A stretch of 64,000 bases of DNA from Petaurus breviceps papuanus (Eukaryota > Chordata > Mammalia > Diprotodontia > Petauridae), in the NCBI GenBank assembly GCA_028583685.1, contig JAMXIF010001195.1:11151016-11215015 (forward strand), read 5' to 3'. Below are positions 46,061 to 57,061 of the stretch, piece by piece (position 1 is the first letter of the stretch; every line of letters starts with the position of its first letter). A model generated the notes under the pieces. It did no database searches. It saw nothing but the letters and a program-made list of their open reading frames with translations, and was not told the DNA's origin. The position numbers and the translations under genes are program-made.

Positions 46061-47130
46061 ATGAGCAAGCAAAGTAAGCAAAGGAAGCAGAGCAATCTGA
46101 CATTAGACTAGTATTTTGGGGACAAAAAGGATCAAGGCCTGGAGGAGGAGGGAGATAGTGAAGTCATAACTCCTGTACCAAAGGCTTCTACCAAAAGAAT
46201 AAGCTGCTTAAAGGCCATAGAGGAGCATAAGAAAGATTTTGAAAACCAAATAAGAGAAGTGGAGGAAAAATTGGGAAGAGAAATGAGAATGATGCAAGAA
46301 AATTATGAAATGAGAGTCAACCACCTGACTGAAGAAAATAACACTTAAAAACAGACTAACTCAAATGGCAAAAGAGGCTCAAAAGGCAATGAGGAGAAGA
46401 ATGCCTTAAAAATCTGAATTTCCTGGATGGAAAAAGAATCTCAAAAGCTCACTGAAGAGAATCATACCTTCAGAATTAGATTGGAACAAATGGAAGCTAG
46501 TGACTTTATGAGGAATCAAGATACTATTAAACAGATCCAAACAACTGAAAAAATAGAAGGCAATGTGAAATATCTCATTGGAAAAACCACTGACCTAGAT
46601 AATAGATCCAGGAGAGATAATTTAAAAATTATTGAACTACCTGAAAGCCATGATCAAAAAAGAACCTAGAAATCATCCTTCAAGAAATTCTCAAGGAAAT
46701 TTGTCCATGTTTTTGAACCAGAGGGCAAAATAGAGATCGAAAGAACCCACCAATCACCTCCTGAAAAAGATCCCCAAAAGAAAACACCTAGGAATAATAT
46801 AGCCAGGTTCTGAAATTCCCAGAGCAGGAGAAAATATTACAAACAGCCAGGAAGAAACAATTTGAATATCGTGGAAACACAATCAGGATAACCCAGGATC
46901 TGGCAGCTTCTACATTGAGGGATTGAAGGGCTTGGAATATAATATTCCGGAGGTCAAAGGAGATGGGGTTAAAACCAAGAATCACCTACATAGCAAAACT
47001 GAGTATCATGTTTCAGGGGGAAATATGGTCATTCAGTGGAATAGAGGACTTTCAAGCATTCTTGATGAAAAAACCAGAGATGAATAGAAAATTTGACACT
47101 CAGATACAATTAGCAAGACAAACATGAGAA
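46061..47130 (+). pseudogene. HAL1 ORF1 of copy E, broken
   Basis: Starts at ATGAGCAAGCAAAG. Recognisable parts in order: N-terminus; coiled coil (VEEKLGREMRMMQENYEMRV, near 46260-46320); a clean 80-codon piece at 46427-46669 with the second half of the coil and RRM (TTDLDNRSRRDNLKIIELPE); and the C-terminal domain near 46960-47090 (LKPRITYIAKLSIMFQGEIW SFSGIEDFQAFLMKKPE). It aligns with the end of human L1 ORF1p. Several stops and frameshifts separate the pieces. The stop after TLRD is also present in copy A. Confidence 0.85.
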
Positions 47131-48195
47131 GGTAAACAGGGAAAAGAAATCATAAAGAACTTATGTAAGCTGAACATCCATACGTGGAAAAAAGATAATT
47201 GTAACTTATGAAACTTTTCTCAGTATGAGAATAGCTGAGGGGAATAAAAATGTATATATGCACATACATACATACATATGTACATATGTGTATATATAGG
47301 AGGGTATATGTATATGAATGCATATGTGAGTGTGTGTATATATGTGTATAGGTATACATAGAGAGCACAGGATCAATTTAATAGGAAGAGATGATACTTA
47401 AAAGGTGAAATTAAGAGGTGAGAGAGGAATATACTGAGAGGAGATAGGAAGAGACAGAATGGGGTAAACTAGCTCATATAGAAGAGACAAGTGAAAATGG
47501 TCACAATGGAGTGGAAGAACAGGAAGACAAAAGGTAATGGGTCAAACTTACTCTTATTGAATTTGGCTTAGGGAGGGAATGACATACACACTAAATAGGG
47601 TATCTCACCCTACAGGAGAGTAGGGGGAAAGGGAATGAGAGGGGGGATGATGGAAGGAAGGAAAGGCTGGGGGGGGGAAGTTGGAAGCACCAACTTTTGA
47701 AAAGGGACAGGATCAAAGTAGAGAATAGAACAAGTGGGAGGTGGGATAGGATGGAGGGAAATATAGTCAGTCTTTCACAATATATCCACTATGGAAATGT
47801 TTTGCATAGCTACACATGTACAACTTACATTGAGTGCTTATCTTCCCAGTAAGGGTGGGTGATGAGGGAGGAAGGGAAAGAATCTGGAATTCAAAGTTTT
47901 AAAATAAAATGGTTAAAATAAATATATATATATTATAATTATTATTATTATTTTACATGTAACTGGGAAATAAGATATACAGGCACTGGGGCATAGAGAT
48001 CCACTGTGCCCTACTGGAAAGTTGGAGGAGGTATGGGGGAAAATATGGGAGAAAGCAGATTGGGGGAGGGGATATTCAGTGGGAAAGCTGTTTTGGGTTG
48101 GTGGGTAGGGGAAAAATGGGGAGAAAACTTGTAACTCAAAATCTTGTGGAAGTGAATGATGTAAACTAAAAAATTAAAAAAAAAAGAATGTGTCA

Positions 48196-48659
48196 AACAC
48201 CTTCTCTCACAAACGTCCTCTTTCCACTTCCATGGCTGCTACTACATCTGCCAGATGGCTCTTCTCTTGCTATCACCATAGTAGTCAGCTATAAAATCAC
48301 ACAACCTGGTCCCACACTCCAAGCACTACTCCCCTGAGAGTTCCTGAGTCTCCAGGGTTGCAAAGAATAGAACTGTGACTCTTTCAAACTACATCTCCCA
48401 TAAAGCTGTGAAACTAAGCTCAATGTCATAAGTCAACTATATTCTTTCTAGGAGTTTCTTATGAAATCATTGGTGTACATTTGACCTCTGCAATTGTACA
48501 GACAGCATCAGCATAAATAGTAATACTTAATAAAATAAATATAGTTAACTTAGTATCTCAAAGTAATTAATTTAGGGTGCCTTTCATAGCAAATATGCAA
48601 CAATACATGCAGCACAAGTTAACAAGGCATCAGACAAATCACCACAGAAAGCACCTCTT
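48196..48659. other. Unassigned stretch
   Basis: Pre-insertion flank of copy E; no gene or repeat recognised. Confidence 0.4.
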
Positions 48660-48672
48660 AACAAGCTGCTTC

Positions 48673-48838
48673 TGGGACAGCTAGGTAGCAAAGTGAATAG
48701 AGCACCAGCCCTGGAGTCAGGAGGACCTGAGTTAAAATGTGACCTCAGACACTTGACACACTTACTAGCTGTGTGACATTGGGCAAGTCATTTAACCCCA
48801 ATTGCCTTGCCTTCTCCCCTTTCAAAAGCAAAACAAAA
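48673..48838 (+). mobile_element. tRNA-derived SINE with 13-bp duplication
   Basis: TGGGACAGCTAGGTAGCAAA..CCAGCCCTGGAGTCAGGAGG..CTTACTAGCTGTGTGACATT GGGCAAGTCA, then an A-rich tail. AACAAGCTGCTTC flanks it perfectly (48660-48672, 48839-48851). The sharpest SINE in the window and probably one of the younger ones. Confidence 0.93.
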
Positions 48839-48851
48839 AACAAGCTGCTTC

Positions 48852-49224
48852 AGTGACAACAGGTTTAAAATTACATCCAGGTCATAATATATAAATATAT
48901 CACAGTACGATGCACATAATTATAGAACACCAGAAAAGATTCAAGTGACCAAGCAAAAGTGAAGCTATATTAGCATCAACAGGCCAATAAAATAATAGGC
49001 TATGCAACCCTGCAACATATAACACAAATATGGTAACCATACAAATTTAACAGACATTATAGCTGTAATCCATGTGTGATACACAAAAGCAAATAATGTC
49101 ATCATGAAGATAATAAAATGAATCATGCTAAAAATATGAATATTTTTATGGAACAATGAATATATGCAATTTCATGCGAGTCATACTTTACATCAAGCAA
49201 ACATTATAGTTTAGTTACTTAGTA
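48852..49224. other. Unassigned stretch
   Basis: AT-rich; nothing recognised. Confidence 0.4.
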
Positions 49225-49505
49225 TAATTGCTTGGTCAATTAAGTGCACAGGGGATAGAAGTGCTTGCCCTGAAATCAGGAAGACACCTTCCCGAGTTCA
49301 AATCTGACCTCAGACACTTATTAGTTGTGTGACCTTGGGCAAGCCATTTCATCCTGCTTGCCTCAGTTTACTTATTCTTAAAATAAACTGGAGAAGGATA
49401 TGGCAAAGCACTCATTAGTACCTCTGCCAATAAAACCTTAAATGGGATCATGGAGAATCATACATGACTGAAAAAATAATTTAACAACAACAATAAAGCC
49501 ATTTC
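49225..49505 (+). mobile_element. tRNA-SINE with RTE-type 3' tail
   Basis: tRNA-like head (GAGTTCAAATCTGACCTCAG), core (TGTGTGACCTTGGGCAAGCC), then AACTGGAGAAGGATATGGCA and AAATGGGATCATGGAGAATC then ACATGACTG, ending in AACAACAACAATAAA. The last parts match the ends of the RTE at 16099-19411, so the RTE enzyme probably mobilised it. Confidence 0.9.
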
Positions 49506-51499
49506 CCCATGTTCCCATGTTGCATTAATGTTAATCTGACCACTGTCTTAATAATCTTAGATCCCCTGGGACTTGTGGGATATCTGACATTGTACCTGAG
49601 ATAGTTGATGACTCATCACAAGCCTATTTAGAGCTTTAGTCCTTCCTTCACAACACTCAACCTGGAGAGGGCCCAAGCTGGTTAGCAGTTTTGCCTTGGG
49701 TGAGAAAAAGGACTGTCTCTTGGTTGAGATGAGTTACCTTGCTCCCAATGGGAAAGTACCTTCAGTCTCTGTTGCTGAGTATATATTCTTCTATGCATAC
49801 TTTTTCTGATTTCTGTTTTCCTTCAACTTGGATAAACAGGTTTTCTTAGGGGAGTGGGAAGAGGGAGCAACATTACTACATTTTGTAGAGGGTTTCTGTA
49901 GCTCAGGAGTCTCTCTGCCTTAAATACTAAATAAAAAAATAAAACCTAAACCCTCAGGGTTTAGTCTTCTCACCATATTAAAATTGACTGTTGTGTTGAA
50001 GTGCAAAGAATCTTCTTCACTTGGAATATATTTCTGATCTACTGTCAGAGACAGATGGTCTTTGTATAAATGGCAGAAGCTCACTTTTACTTAGGGCCTT
50101 TGAGATGAATGCTTTAGTATCTATTTGCTCTTAAGGGAGTCCAACTATCCATAGGTGAAAATTAGTTGGGGTGCTTTGTTTTTGCAGAACCCCATCAGAT
50201 TCTAAGCCTATTTTGTAGACTGGTAAATTATGTAGTCTTTTCAACCTAGATATAGACTTAATTTTTCATGGTTCTAACTTTAGATACCAAAGAACAAGAT
50301 TTCTCAGAAAAACTGTGTTGAGGAGCAGCTTAACAATGCACATGAGTAATCTTTCAGAATTTATTTCTGTCAGGATTCTATAACTAGGTATAACAATCCG
50401 TTAGCTTCTCATTCACCTGAGAGATAAAGTAGCCATGAATGTCTGTAATCTCTCCATCCTCAGGGACTCCGAAACATCAGTCAGTAAGTAATTATGATAT
50501 GCCCAAGCATCAGCAAGTGGAGGCTAAAGAATATGGCATCATTCCTGGTTGAGTTGTATGGATGTATCATGGAATTCTTGTATTGACTTCACTGAGGTTT
50601 TCTCTTTCCTTTTCTCACTGTAAGTGTGAAAACCATTAAGGTTGGGTTCCCTCTGGACAGTGGTTAAAGTGTTGTTCTAGCCTTCTTCATGCCAGCCAAA
50701 GATAACATCTCTTTGAAAAGTATAGTTCCAAGTTTTCTTCCTTAGTCTAGACATATTCATGCAGGAAATCTCTACCCAAAGAAATACTTTTCCTACAACA
50801 CTTTTAACAACCACTGGAACTTTAGGTTTCCTGCTCTGGTAAGCCTGTGCATGCCTTGTGAATACATTTGATTACATTTGATGCACAGTTTTTATTCTTT
50901 ACTATCATAGTCTATAAATAGAGATCCCTAGGATCTCTAGAAGCCCATCCTAGGCTCTGATGGCAAGTTTACAACCTCAATCTCCTTGGATCCAGGTTTC
51001 TATTGTGCATTTCCACATTATACCTTCTTCACTTGATCCATCATCCCCAGCTCCTCCCCACTGGGAATCTTGCATTCTGCACCGCACCCCCAACAACCAC
51101 CCTGGCTCTGGTTGGTTAGGTTTAGCTTTGGGTTGCCTGGTGTCCTGTTCACGAAACGTTAGCTTTCTACCATCTCTTATGTTCTCTATCTTATTGTTAA
51201 AGTAGAAGTTCCTTTAAGCAGGACAGTTTTGAAAACAACATGTTGAATTGATTATATACATATAACAGAGATCTACAGTTCCATGCACATCCTTCTCTTT
51301 TCTATTGTATATGTGAAAGTTCTTATTTTAGTTTATGTTTGTTAAAGTCAGAATATTTTTTTAAAAAGCACTGCCATTTATGTAAGAATCTATAAAATAG
51401 TTGAAATACTACATATCCCAAGGAGGTAAAAGATAGAAAGAAAGTTCTTTAATATACCAAAATATTTACAGAAACATTTTTTTCCTCCTTTGGTATTCT
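49506..51499. other. Unassigned 2-kb stretch
   Basis: No gene recognised; frames are short (81 codons at 50960-51205). AAGTAGAAGTTCCTTTAAGC AGGACAG (51201-51227) may be a decayed L2 3' end. Confidence 0.4.
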
Positions 51500-51722
51500 C
51501 AAAGACCTGGAAGCAAATTAGTCGCCTATCAATTAGGGAATGTCCAAGTAAAATTGTAGCATGAGAATTTAATAAGTTATTACTGTATTTTAAGAAATAG
51601 GTACAAATAATGCTGAGAAGCAGGGGAACACATATTTGGACTGATACAAAGTAAATTAAGCAGACCCAGGAAAATAATGTATACAGTGACAGTGACTATA
51701 TAAATGGAGAGACAAGAAATTA
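51500..51722 (+). mobile_element. L1 3' end, left piece (split by SINE)
   Basis: TTAGGGAATGTCCAAGTAAA..GATACAAAGTAAATTAAGCA GACCCAGGAAAATAATGTAT ACAGTGAC is the marsupial L1 3' sequence. It resumes at 51962. Confidence 0.8.
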
Positions 51723-51961
51723 GCCATCTAGGCAGTGCAGTGGATAGAGTACTACACCTGGAGGCAGGGAGACCTCAGTTCAAATTCAGTTTCAGACAGC
51801 AGCTGTGTGACTCTGGACAAGTCACTTAACCTGTTTGCCTCAGTTTCCTAATTTGTAAAATAAATTAGAGAAAGCAATGACAAACCACTCCAATATCTCT
51901 GCCAAGAAAACCCCAAATGGGGTCACAAAGTGTTGGGCACTATTTAAACAATTGTATAATA
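51723..51961 (+). mobile_element. tRNA-SINE with RTE-type 3' tail, inside L1
   Basis: CAGTGCAGTGGATAGAGTAC..GTGTGACTCTGGACAAGTCA CTTAACC..AACCACTCCAATATCTCTGC CAAGAAAACCCCAAATGGGG TCACAAAG. Head, core and RTE tail are all present. Confidence 0.9.
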
Positions 51962-52215
51962 ACCATGCAATTATAATGACCAAGCTAACTCAAAAGAAAA
52001 GGTGAGAAAATGCCCCTCTGTCATTTCTTTCTAAGCATGAACATGACATCTACTGTGATGTGTTGGTTTGTTGTGATGAGCTGCTTTCTTCCCTTTTTCT
52101 TTTCTATTCTTTGATCCTCTATCAAATGTTTACTTTGATATTCTATCCCTGCATAGGGAAGCAAGGAGGTATGTTTTAAAAAATGAAGCTGATGTGAAGT
52201 GGATGATGTTTAAAC
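51962..52215 (+). mobile_element. L1 3' end, right piece
   Basis: Continues the L1 3' UTR (ACCATGCAATTATAATGACC AAGC, later ATGCCCCTCTGTCATTTCTT). Limits are approximate. Confidence 0.6.
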
Positions 52216-52234
52216 TTTTCATAAATTGTCTTTA

Positions 52235-52335
52235 AAAGAATGCAATCTCTTAGAAAGTAGGGACTGATTTTTGCTTCTTTGTATTTGTCTACCCAGCATT
52301 TAGCACAGTTCCTGGTTCACAATAAAATCAAAGGT
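52235..52335 (+). mobile_element. L2 3' end
   Basis: GAATGCAATCTCTTAGAAAG TAGGGACTGATTTTTGCTTC..ACCCAGCATTTAGCACAGTT CCTGG..AATAAAAT follows the L2 3' consensus. Confidence 0.8.
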
Positions 52336-52344
52336 TATATCTCA

Positions 52345-52612
52345 ATGGGCATGGTGGCACAGGCCTATAATCTCTGCCAGGGAAGCTGAGGCTGGTGGAT
52401 AGCTTGAGCTCAGGAGTTCTGGATTGCAGTTGGGTTAAAGTTAATCAGATGTTTACTTAGTTTCAGACTAATATATTGAGCTCCTGGGAGCCAGGGACCA
52501 CCAGCATGCAAGGAGGTACAATCCTCCTTACAATCCTAGCCCTGCTCAGAGTTATTGTGTTAATTATTAGTGGGAGTAAGACTGCTGCACTTCAGACCTG
52601 GGTGAGGGATAA
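52345..52612 (+). pseudogene. 7SL (SRP) RNA pseudogene, near full length
   Basis: Runs the whole length of 7SL: GGGCATGGTGGCACAGGCCT at the 5' end, then AAGCTGAGGCTGGTGGATAG CTTGAG, then AGCTCCTGGGAGCCAGGGAC CACCAGCATGCAAGGAGG of the S domain, and GCTGCACTTCAGACCTGGGT at the 3' end. Many substitutions and lost pairing rule out a working SRP RNA. A purine-rich tail follows, consistent with retroposition. I did not find a clear duplication. Confidence 0.88.
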
Positions 52613-52745
52613 AGAAGGAAGGAAGGAGGGGAAGGAGGAAGGAGAAGAAGGAAGAAAGGAGAGAGGGGAAAAGAGAAAAGGGAAGGAAGAAAGGTAGAGA
52701 GGGAGGAAAAGATAAAGAAGGGGAATAATAGAAAGAAGAAAGGGA
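52613..52745. repeat. (GGAA/GAAA)n purine tract
   Basis: GAAGGAAGGAAGGAGGGGAA-type repeats directly after the 7SL pseudogene, probably grown from its A-tail. Confidence 0.9.
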
Positions 52746-52847
52746 ATAAAAGGCAAATTAATGTATAGATTAATGTTCTTTCTTAAATATGTTACACAAG
52801 TTGACAGTACCTTTCTTTGCATACAATGAATAAAAATCTCACACTTC

Positions 52848-53000
52848 GGGGTAGCTAGGTGGTATAGTGAATAGAGCACCAGCCCTGGAGTCAGGAAGAC
52901 TTGAGTTCAAATCCGACCAGACACTTGACATACTAGCTGTGTGACCTTAGGCAAGTCACTTAACCCCAATTGCCTTGCATTCCCCCCGCCAAAAAAAACC
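52848..53000 (+). mobile_element. tRNA-derived SINE
   Basis: GGGGTAGCTAGGTGGTATAG..CCAGCCCTGGAGTCAGGAAG..CTAGCTGTGTGACCTTAGGC AAGTC, ending in AAAAAAAA. Flanks AAAATCTCACACTTC and AAAACTCACAATTC are an imperfect duplication. Confidence 0.9.
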
Positions 53001-53474
53001 TCCAAAACTCACAATTCTTGGTGACATCTATACTAATCTTAGATGAAGAAAACCTATTTGTTACTTGCTCTAGGATCCTTTTTGAATGAAATGCACATCA
53101 TCATGTCAAACTCTCATGACTGTAGAAGAACATGTTGGGGAAATAATTATTAATATTTGGATCCAGGACTTTTTTCTCTTTTTGCTTCCTTATTCAAAGC
53201 ACAGACCTTATAGGTCAAGTCAGTCTCTGAAGGAAAGGACTGACAATGAGACTGGCCTAACCCTCCAGGAACATTCTCCTCAATCTTGGGTGGGCTCTCA
53301 CCCAACTGGGACAGTTTATTTCTGATTAAAGTGTAAAGAGAATCTAATTCAGGTGAATTCCAACCTTAATGCATTAGGCTCACACACTTGTTCAACTTAA
53401 GTGGTTTGGGTAGATATGGATTCTTAGCATTTTGTATCAAACTATCTGTTTATGTCTACTCATTTTTATTATCT
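53001..53474. other. Unassigned stretch
   Basis: No gene or repeat recognised. Confidence 0.4.
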
Positions 53475-53815
53475 CCAATATCTTTATTAATTTTTATAAG
53501 ATTCTGAGTTCGAAATTTTTCTCCCTTCCATCCCTCTTAACCAAGACAGCAACCAATCTGCCATAAGTTATCACATGTGCAATCATGTAAACATATTTCC
53601 TCATTCATCATATTGTAAAAGAAGAAACAGAACAAAAGGAGAAAGTCACAAAAAAAAATAGTGAAAATAGTATGCTTTGGTCTGCATGCGGACTCCATAA
53701 TTCTTTCTCTGGATGTAGATAGCATTTCCCGTCATGAATCTTTTGGAATTGTCTTGCATCATTATATTGCTGATAAGAGCTAAGTCTATCATAGTTGATC
53801 ATTGCATTTACTCTT
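53475..53815 (-). mobile_element. L1 3'-end fragment
   Basis: On the plus strand ACTCCATAATTCTTTCTCTG GATGTAGATAGCATTTCCC..TGGAATTGTCTTGCATCATT ATATTGCTGATAAGAGCTAA is reversed marsupial L1 3' UTR. 5' truncated near 53815. Confidence 0.8.
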
Positions 53816-54317
53816 TTTGAGGAACAATCTAGTAACTATTTACTGAAATCTCTGTAATTCAAGGCTGGGCTGGTATGTGTTTTGGAGCAGTCCTCTATAA
53901 TTCTCAGGATTTCTTTATATCACAAATCTCACAAGATTTTTCTTTTTTCTTTTTTGCCTTTAAAAAACTTTTAAGAAATGCTCTCCTGAAATGCTTTACT
54001 GAAACTCAGGAAGTTAAAATATCTGAAGTCCTAGGGCAGCACCAAACATTTGAGATAAAATAATATAGTCAGAATATCGCAATTCAGATTCTTAGTAGTC
54101 ACAAAGCAAGGGAAAGCTTAAATAGAATTCTGAAGAAAGTAAAATGGCCTCACATTTTCAAAGCATATTCCTTTCACATAAATATGCTCTCATGGAAGTG
54201 GCACATCCTTGTTAACATTCCCATTTTTTGACATAGACAGCTATCATACTTTTTTAAAGTATGGAAAAGAAATGTAATATTCTAATGATACAAAAATGTA
54301 TGATTTTTAGGATGCCT
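53816..54317. other. Unassigned stretch
   Basis: No gene or repeat recognised. Confidence 0.4.
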
Positions 54318-54578
54318 TGTTGTTTTTTAGGCACTTCAGTTGTGTCTGATTCTTTGTGAACTTTTTGACCTAGGGTTTTATGGGTAAAGATATTGGAGTG
54401 ATTTATCTTTTCTTTCTCCAGCTCATTTTATAGATGAAGCAATGGAGACAGACAGGGTTAAGTGACTTGCCCAGGGTCACATAGCTAGGAAGTGTCTGAG
54501 GTCAGGTTTTAACTCAGTTCTTCCTGACTCTAGCCCTGGGACTCTATCTGCTTTTTGCACCACCTAACTGCTCTTTGG
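54318..54578 (-). mobile_element. tRNA-SINE with RTE-type 3' tail
   Basis: Plus-strand order is reversed: TTGTTGTTTTTTAGGCACTT CAGTTGTGTCTGATTCTTTG, then TTTATAGATGAAGCAATGGA, then CCAGGGTCACATAGCTAGGA, then the head near ACCACCTAACTGCTC. Confidence 0.9.
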
Positions 54579-54957
54579 GTGCTTGGTTATATTTAAAACT
54601 GAAGTGGGTTAAAGAAAAAAAATCTGTTAATGAAATTCTTTCCCCAAACTGTAAAATGAGTAGGCTTCTGAATTCCATCAAGGTTGGCATAGTACTATAG
54701 CTCAAAGTAGACTGGGAAAAGACCTGATGATGCCAGACTACCTTAACCTGTCTCCTTCCCTTCACTTTTTATACCTACCCCCCGCCCCCTTACTGGAAAA
54801 ATGAACAAGGTTATTCCTCAGACCACTATGAGTATTTAGCCTCCTAAACTATTTCCACAAATCCCTTTGTGTCACTTTAATAAATTTAAAGCTTTTAAAA
54901 ATAGTCAAAGGAATTTGCTCTTTTTTTTAGTAGTATACAGGATAAAAATAAGCTATT

Positions 54958-55208
54958 TTGGCAGGAGCTAGGTGGTACAGGTAATAAAGCACTGGATCTG
55001 GAGTCCAACAGAACAGAGTTCACAGCCTTAGACACTTAAATGATTTAATTTCTGTTTGCCTTAGTTTCCTCACATAAAATGTGGATAATAATAATAGCAC
55101 CTACCTCCCAGGATTCCTGTAAAGAACAACTGAAATAATATTTGTAGAACACTTAACAGTTTCTGGTACATAGTAGGCAGTTAATAAATGCTTATTTCCT
55201 TCCTATAC
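54958..55208 (+). repeat. tRNA-headed CORE-SINE with MIR-type 3' end
   Basis: GGAGCTAGGTGGTACAGGTA..CTGGATCTGGAGTCCAACAG at the head, MIR-type core (GATAATAATAATAGCACCTA CCTCCCAGGATT) and 3' end TGGTACATAGTAGGCAGTTA ATAAATGC. Confidence 0.88.
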
Positions 55209-55310
55209 ATTTTGCTTTGATTTTTTTTTGCACATATGCCCTCTCTCTAGTTAAATTTCTAATGTCAAGAAAAAGGATAAAATTCACTTTTTCTTTTGCT
55301 GAGCCCTAAG

Positions 55311-55540
55311 TAGGGCAGTTAGATGGTACAGTGGATAGAGTGTCAACCTGAAGTCAGGAAGCCTCATCTTTCTGAGTTCAAATCTAACCTCAGATGCTTA
55401 CTAACTGTTTGACCCTGGGTAAGTTACTTAAGTTCATTGACCTCAGTTTCCCCATATGTAAAGTAAGCTGAAGTAGGAATGGGAAATCAAACCCCAAATG
55501 GTGTCACAAAGAGTCTGAAACAATAGAACGGATCCTAACT
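55311..55540 (+). mobile_element. tRNA-SINE with RTE-type 3' tail
   Basis: GGGCAGTTAGATGGTACAGT GGATAGAG..CTAACTGTTTGACCCTGGGT AAGTTAC..ACCCCAAATGGTGTCACAAA GAGTCTGAAACAAT. Confidence 0.9.
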
Positions 55541-56185
55541 AGGATGGGGAAACACATGTTTTACCCAGGGTGACAAAATTCGGAGGTCATTAATTGTACT
55601 TATACTTTTACAACAAGCAAAAGTAATGGAGCCTCACATCTGGTTGGCAAAAATAACCATTTAAAATAGAACACTAGCAAGCAGTATACTCCCTTACTCT
55701 CAATGCCACAGCTCAGGTAAATTCCCCCTTCTCTTATGCCGGTCCTACCTCTTTTACCTTTACAATACTCCCCAGCAATAGCGTCATGGTGTTCTGAACC
55801 TCTTTGCCTAGGGAAGCTGAAATGTTTGAGTTGGGTCTCCCCACCATAGGAAAAAAATATGTAGACTGGAATGCACACCTAGGAAAACCTGACATCTGTT
55901 GAGGTGGTAGTTGGGCTTCCTTTCTTCATACACTTTGGCTTGATAAATCCCAATCCTAGAACATGAGGGGCCAAATTATTTAAAACTTAGATTTAGGCTA
56001 ATGTCATAGGATTTTCCCCAGAGATACAGCATGTATAATATGAATCAGGTGTAGGGTAGCTATTTATTTCCTACACACACAAAAAAAGCTAAAACACAAA
56101 CACAAAACTATTGAGCATTGACAGTAAACATTAAACTAAACAAGCAGAAATGCCAATTACTGTGATGCTGGACTGGGAAATTGCT
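55541..56185. other. Unassigned stretch
   Basis: No gene or repeat recognised. A minus frame of 92 codons (55600-55878) is unrecognised. Confidence 0.4.
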
Positions 56186-56302
56186 TTGTTGTTGTTTGTT
56201 GCTCAATCATTTTAATTGTGTCCAACTCTTTGTGACCTCATTTGGGGTTTACTTGGCAAAGATCCTAGGATGGTTTTCCATTTCCTTTTCCAGCTCATTT
56301 AT
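56186..56302 (-). mobile_element. RTE-tailed SINE or RTE 3' end, truncated
   Basis: TTGTTGTTGTTTGTTGCTCA..TTGTGTCCAACTCTTTGTGA CCTCATTTGGGGTTTACTTG GC..TTTCCATTTCCTTTTCCAGC TCATTT. Only the RTE-type tail is present, so either source is possible. Confidence 0.85.
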
Positions 56303-56870
56303 ACTTATGCTCATTTAAACACATGGTCATTTGAAGGGCTGCTTTTTAGATATGTTGTATTTCAACTTATCTCTGCACTATTCAAGCAACTCCTTTCACA
56401 TGATATCTATTAAAATGGCTGTTAGTGGTTATCTTCTCTAAGAGCTCTGGAAGAGCTGTCAGGGACTCATCCTCTTAACTCCATTTGGCACCAAGGCATG
56501 TTGAAGTAGAGACAAAAAGCAACAGTGAAGTCACCATGTGTCAAACAAGTGAAAACACTACCAGTGCAGCCTCATTGATCACCTCCCCTCACACTCCCTT
56601 GGAAGTAGCCCAGTTCCCTGAACCCGAGAGTCTGGGGAAGTCAATGTTCTCCACACCACTGGTCTTACTTCCAGTCTAGGCCCTGCCTACAGGTATCAAT
56701 AAGGGGATAAGTCACAGTGGAGAAGGAACCCACTTTCCTTACCACCACAACCATCATCAGCAACTGTTGATCACTGACAGGAAGGTAAGGCAAAAGTCAT
56801 AGGAGTGGCCACAATGCCCAGACCATCAATTTTCCTCAGTTTGTGTTTTCCTTTGGTTTTATTTCTTTTG
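56303..56870. other. Unassigned stretch
   Basis: No gene or repeat recognised. Confidence 0.4.
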
Positions 56871-56888
56871 CCATCCTTCTTTATTGTT

Positions 56889-57043
56889 TTTTTTTTTAAA
56901 GAAATTGGGGTTAAGTAACTTGCTCAAGGTTACACGGCCAGTTATTTCTGGGTGTGGTGCTAAGTATCTGAGCCCAGATTTGATCCCTAGGTCATCCCAA
57001 CACTGGAGCCGGTGCTCTTACTGGCTGAGCCACCTGGCCGCCC
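56889..57043 (-). mobile_element. tRNA-derived SINE with perfect 18-bp duplication
   Basis: CCATCCTTCTTTATTGTT flanks it exactly (56871-56888 and 57044-57061). The minus strand starts GGGCGGCCAGGTGGCTCAGC CAGTAAGAGCACCGG with A-box TGGCTCAGCCAG and B-box-like GATCAAATC, and ends in an A-tail. Same type as 17478-17684. Confidence 0.95.
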
Positions 57044-57061
57044 CCATCCTTCTTTATTGTT

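Larger units (their letters stand above)
45330..48183 (+). mobile_element. HAL1 copy E, full length with intact target-site duplication
   Basis: AAGAATGTGTCA is duplicated perfectly (45318-45329 and 48184-48195). The element starts GGAGGGAGCAGAGTCAAGAT GGCGGAGTAG, has a 0.7-kb 5' UTR, an ORF1 region (about 46061-47130), and a purine-rich 3' UTR in two blocks (to about 47890, then 47960-48165) ending in an A-tail. No ORF2. Length 2.85 kb. This is the best copy for fixing the element's boundaries. A TACA/GTAT microsatellite lies at 47255-47345. Confidence 0.92.
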
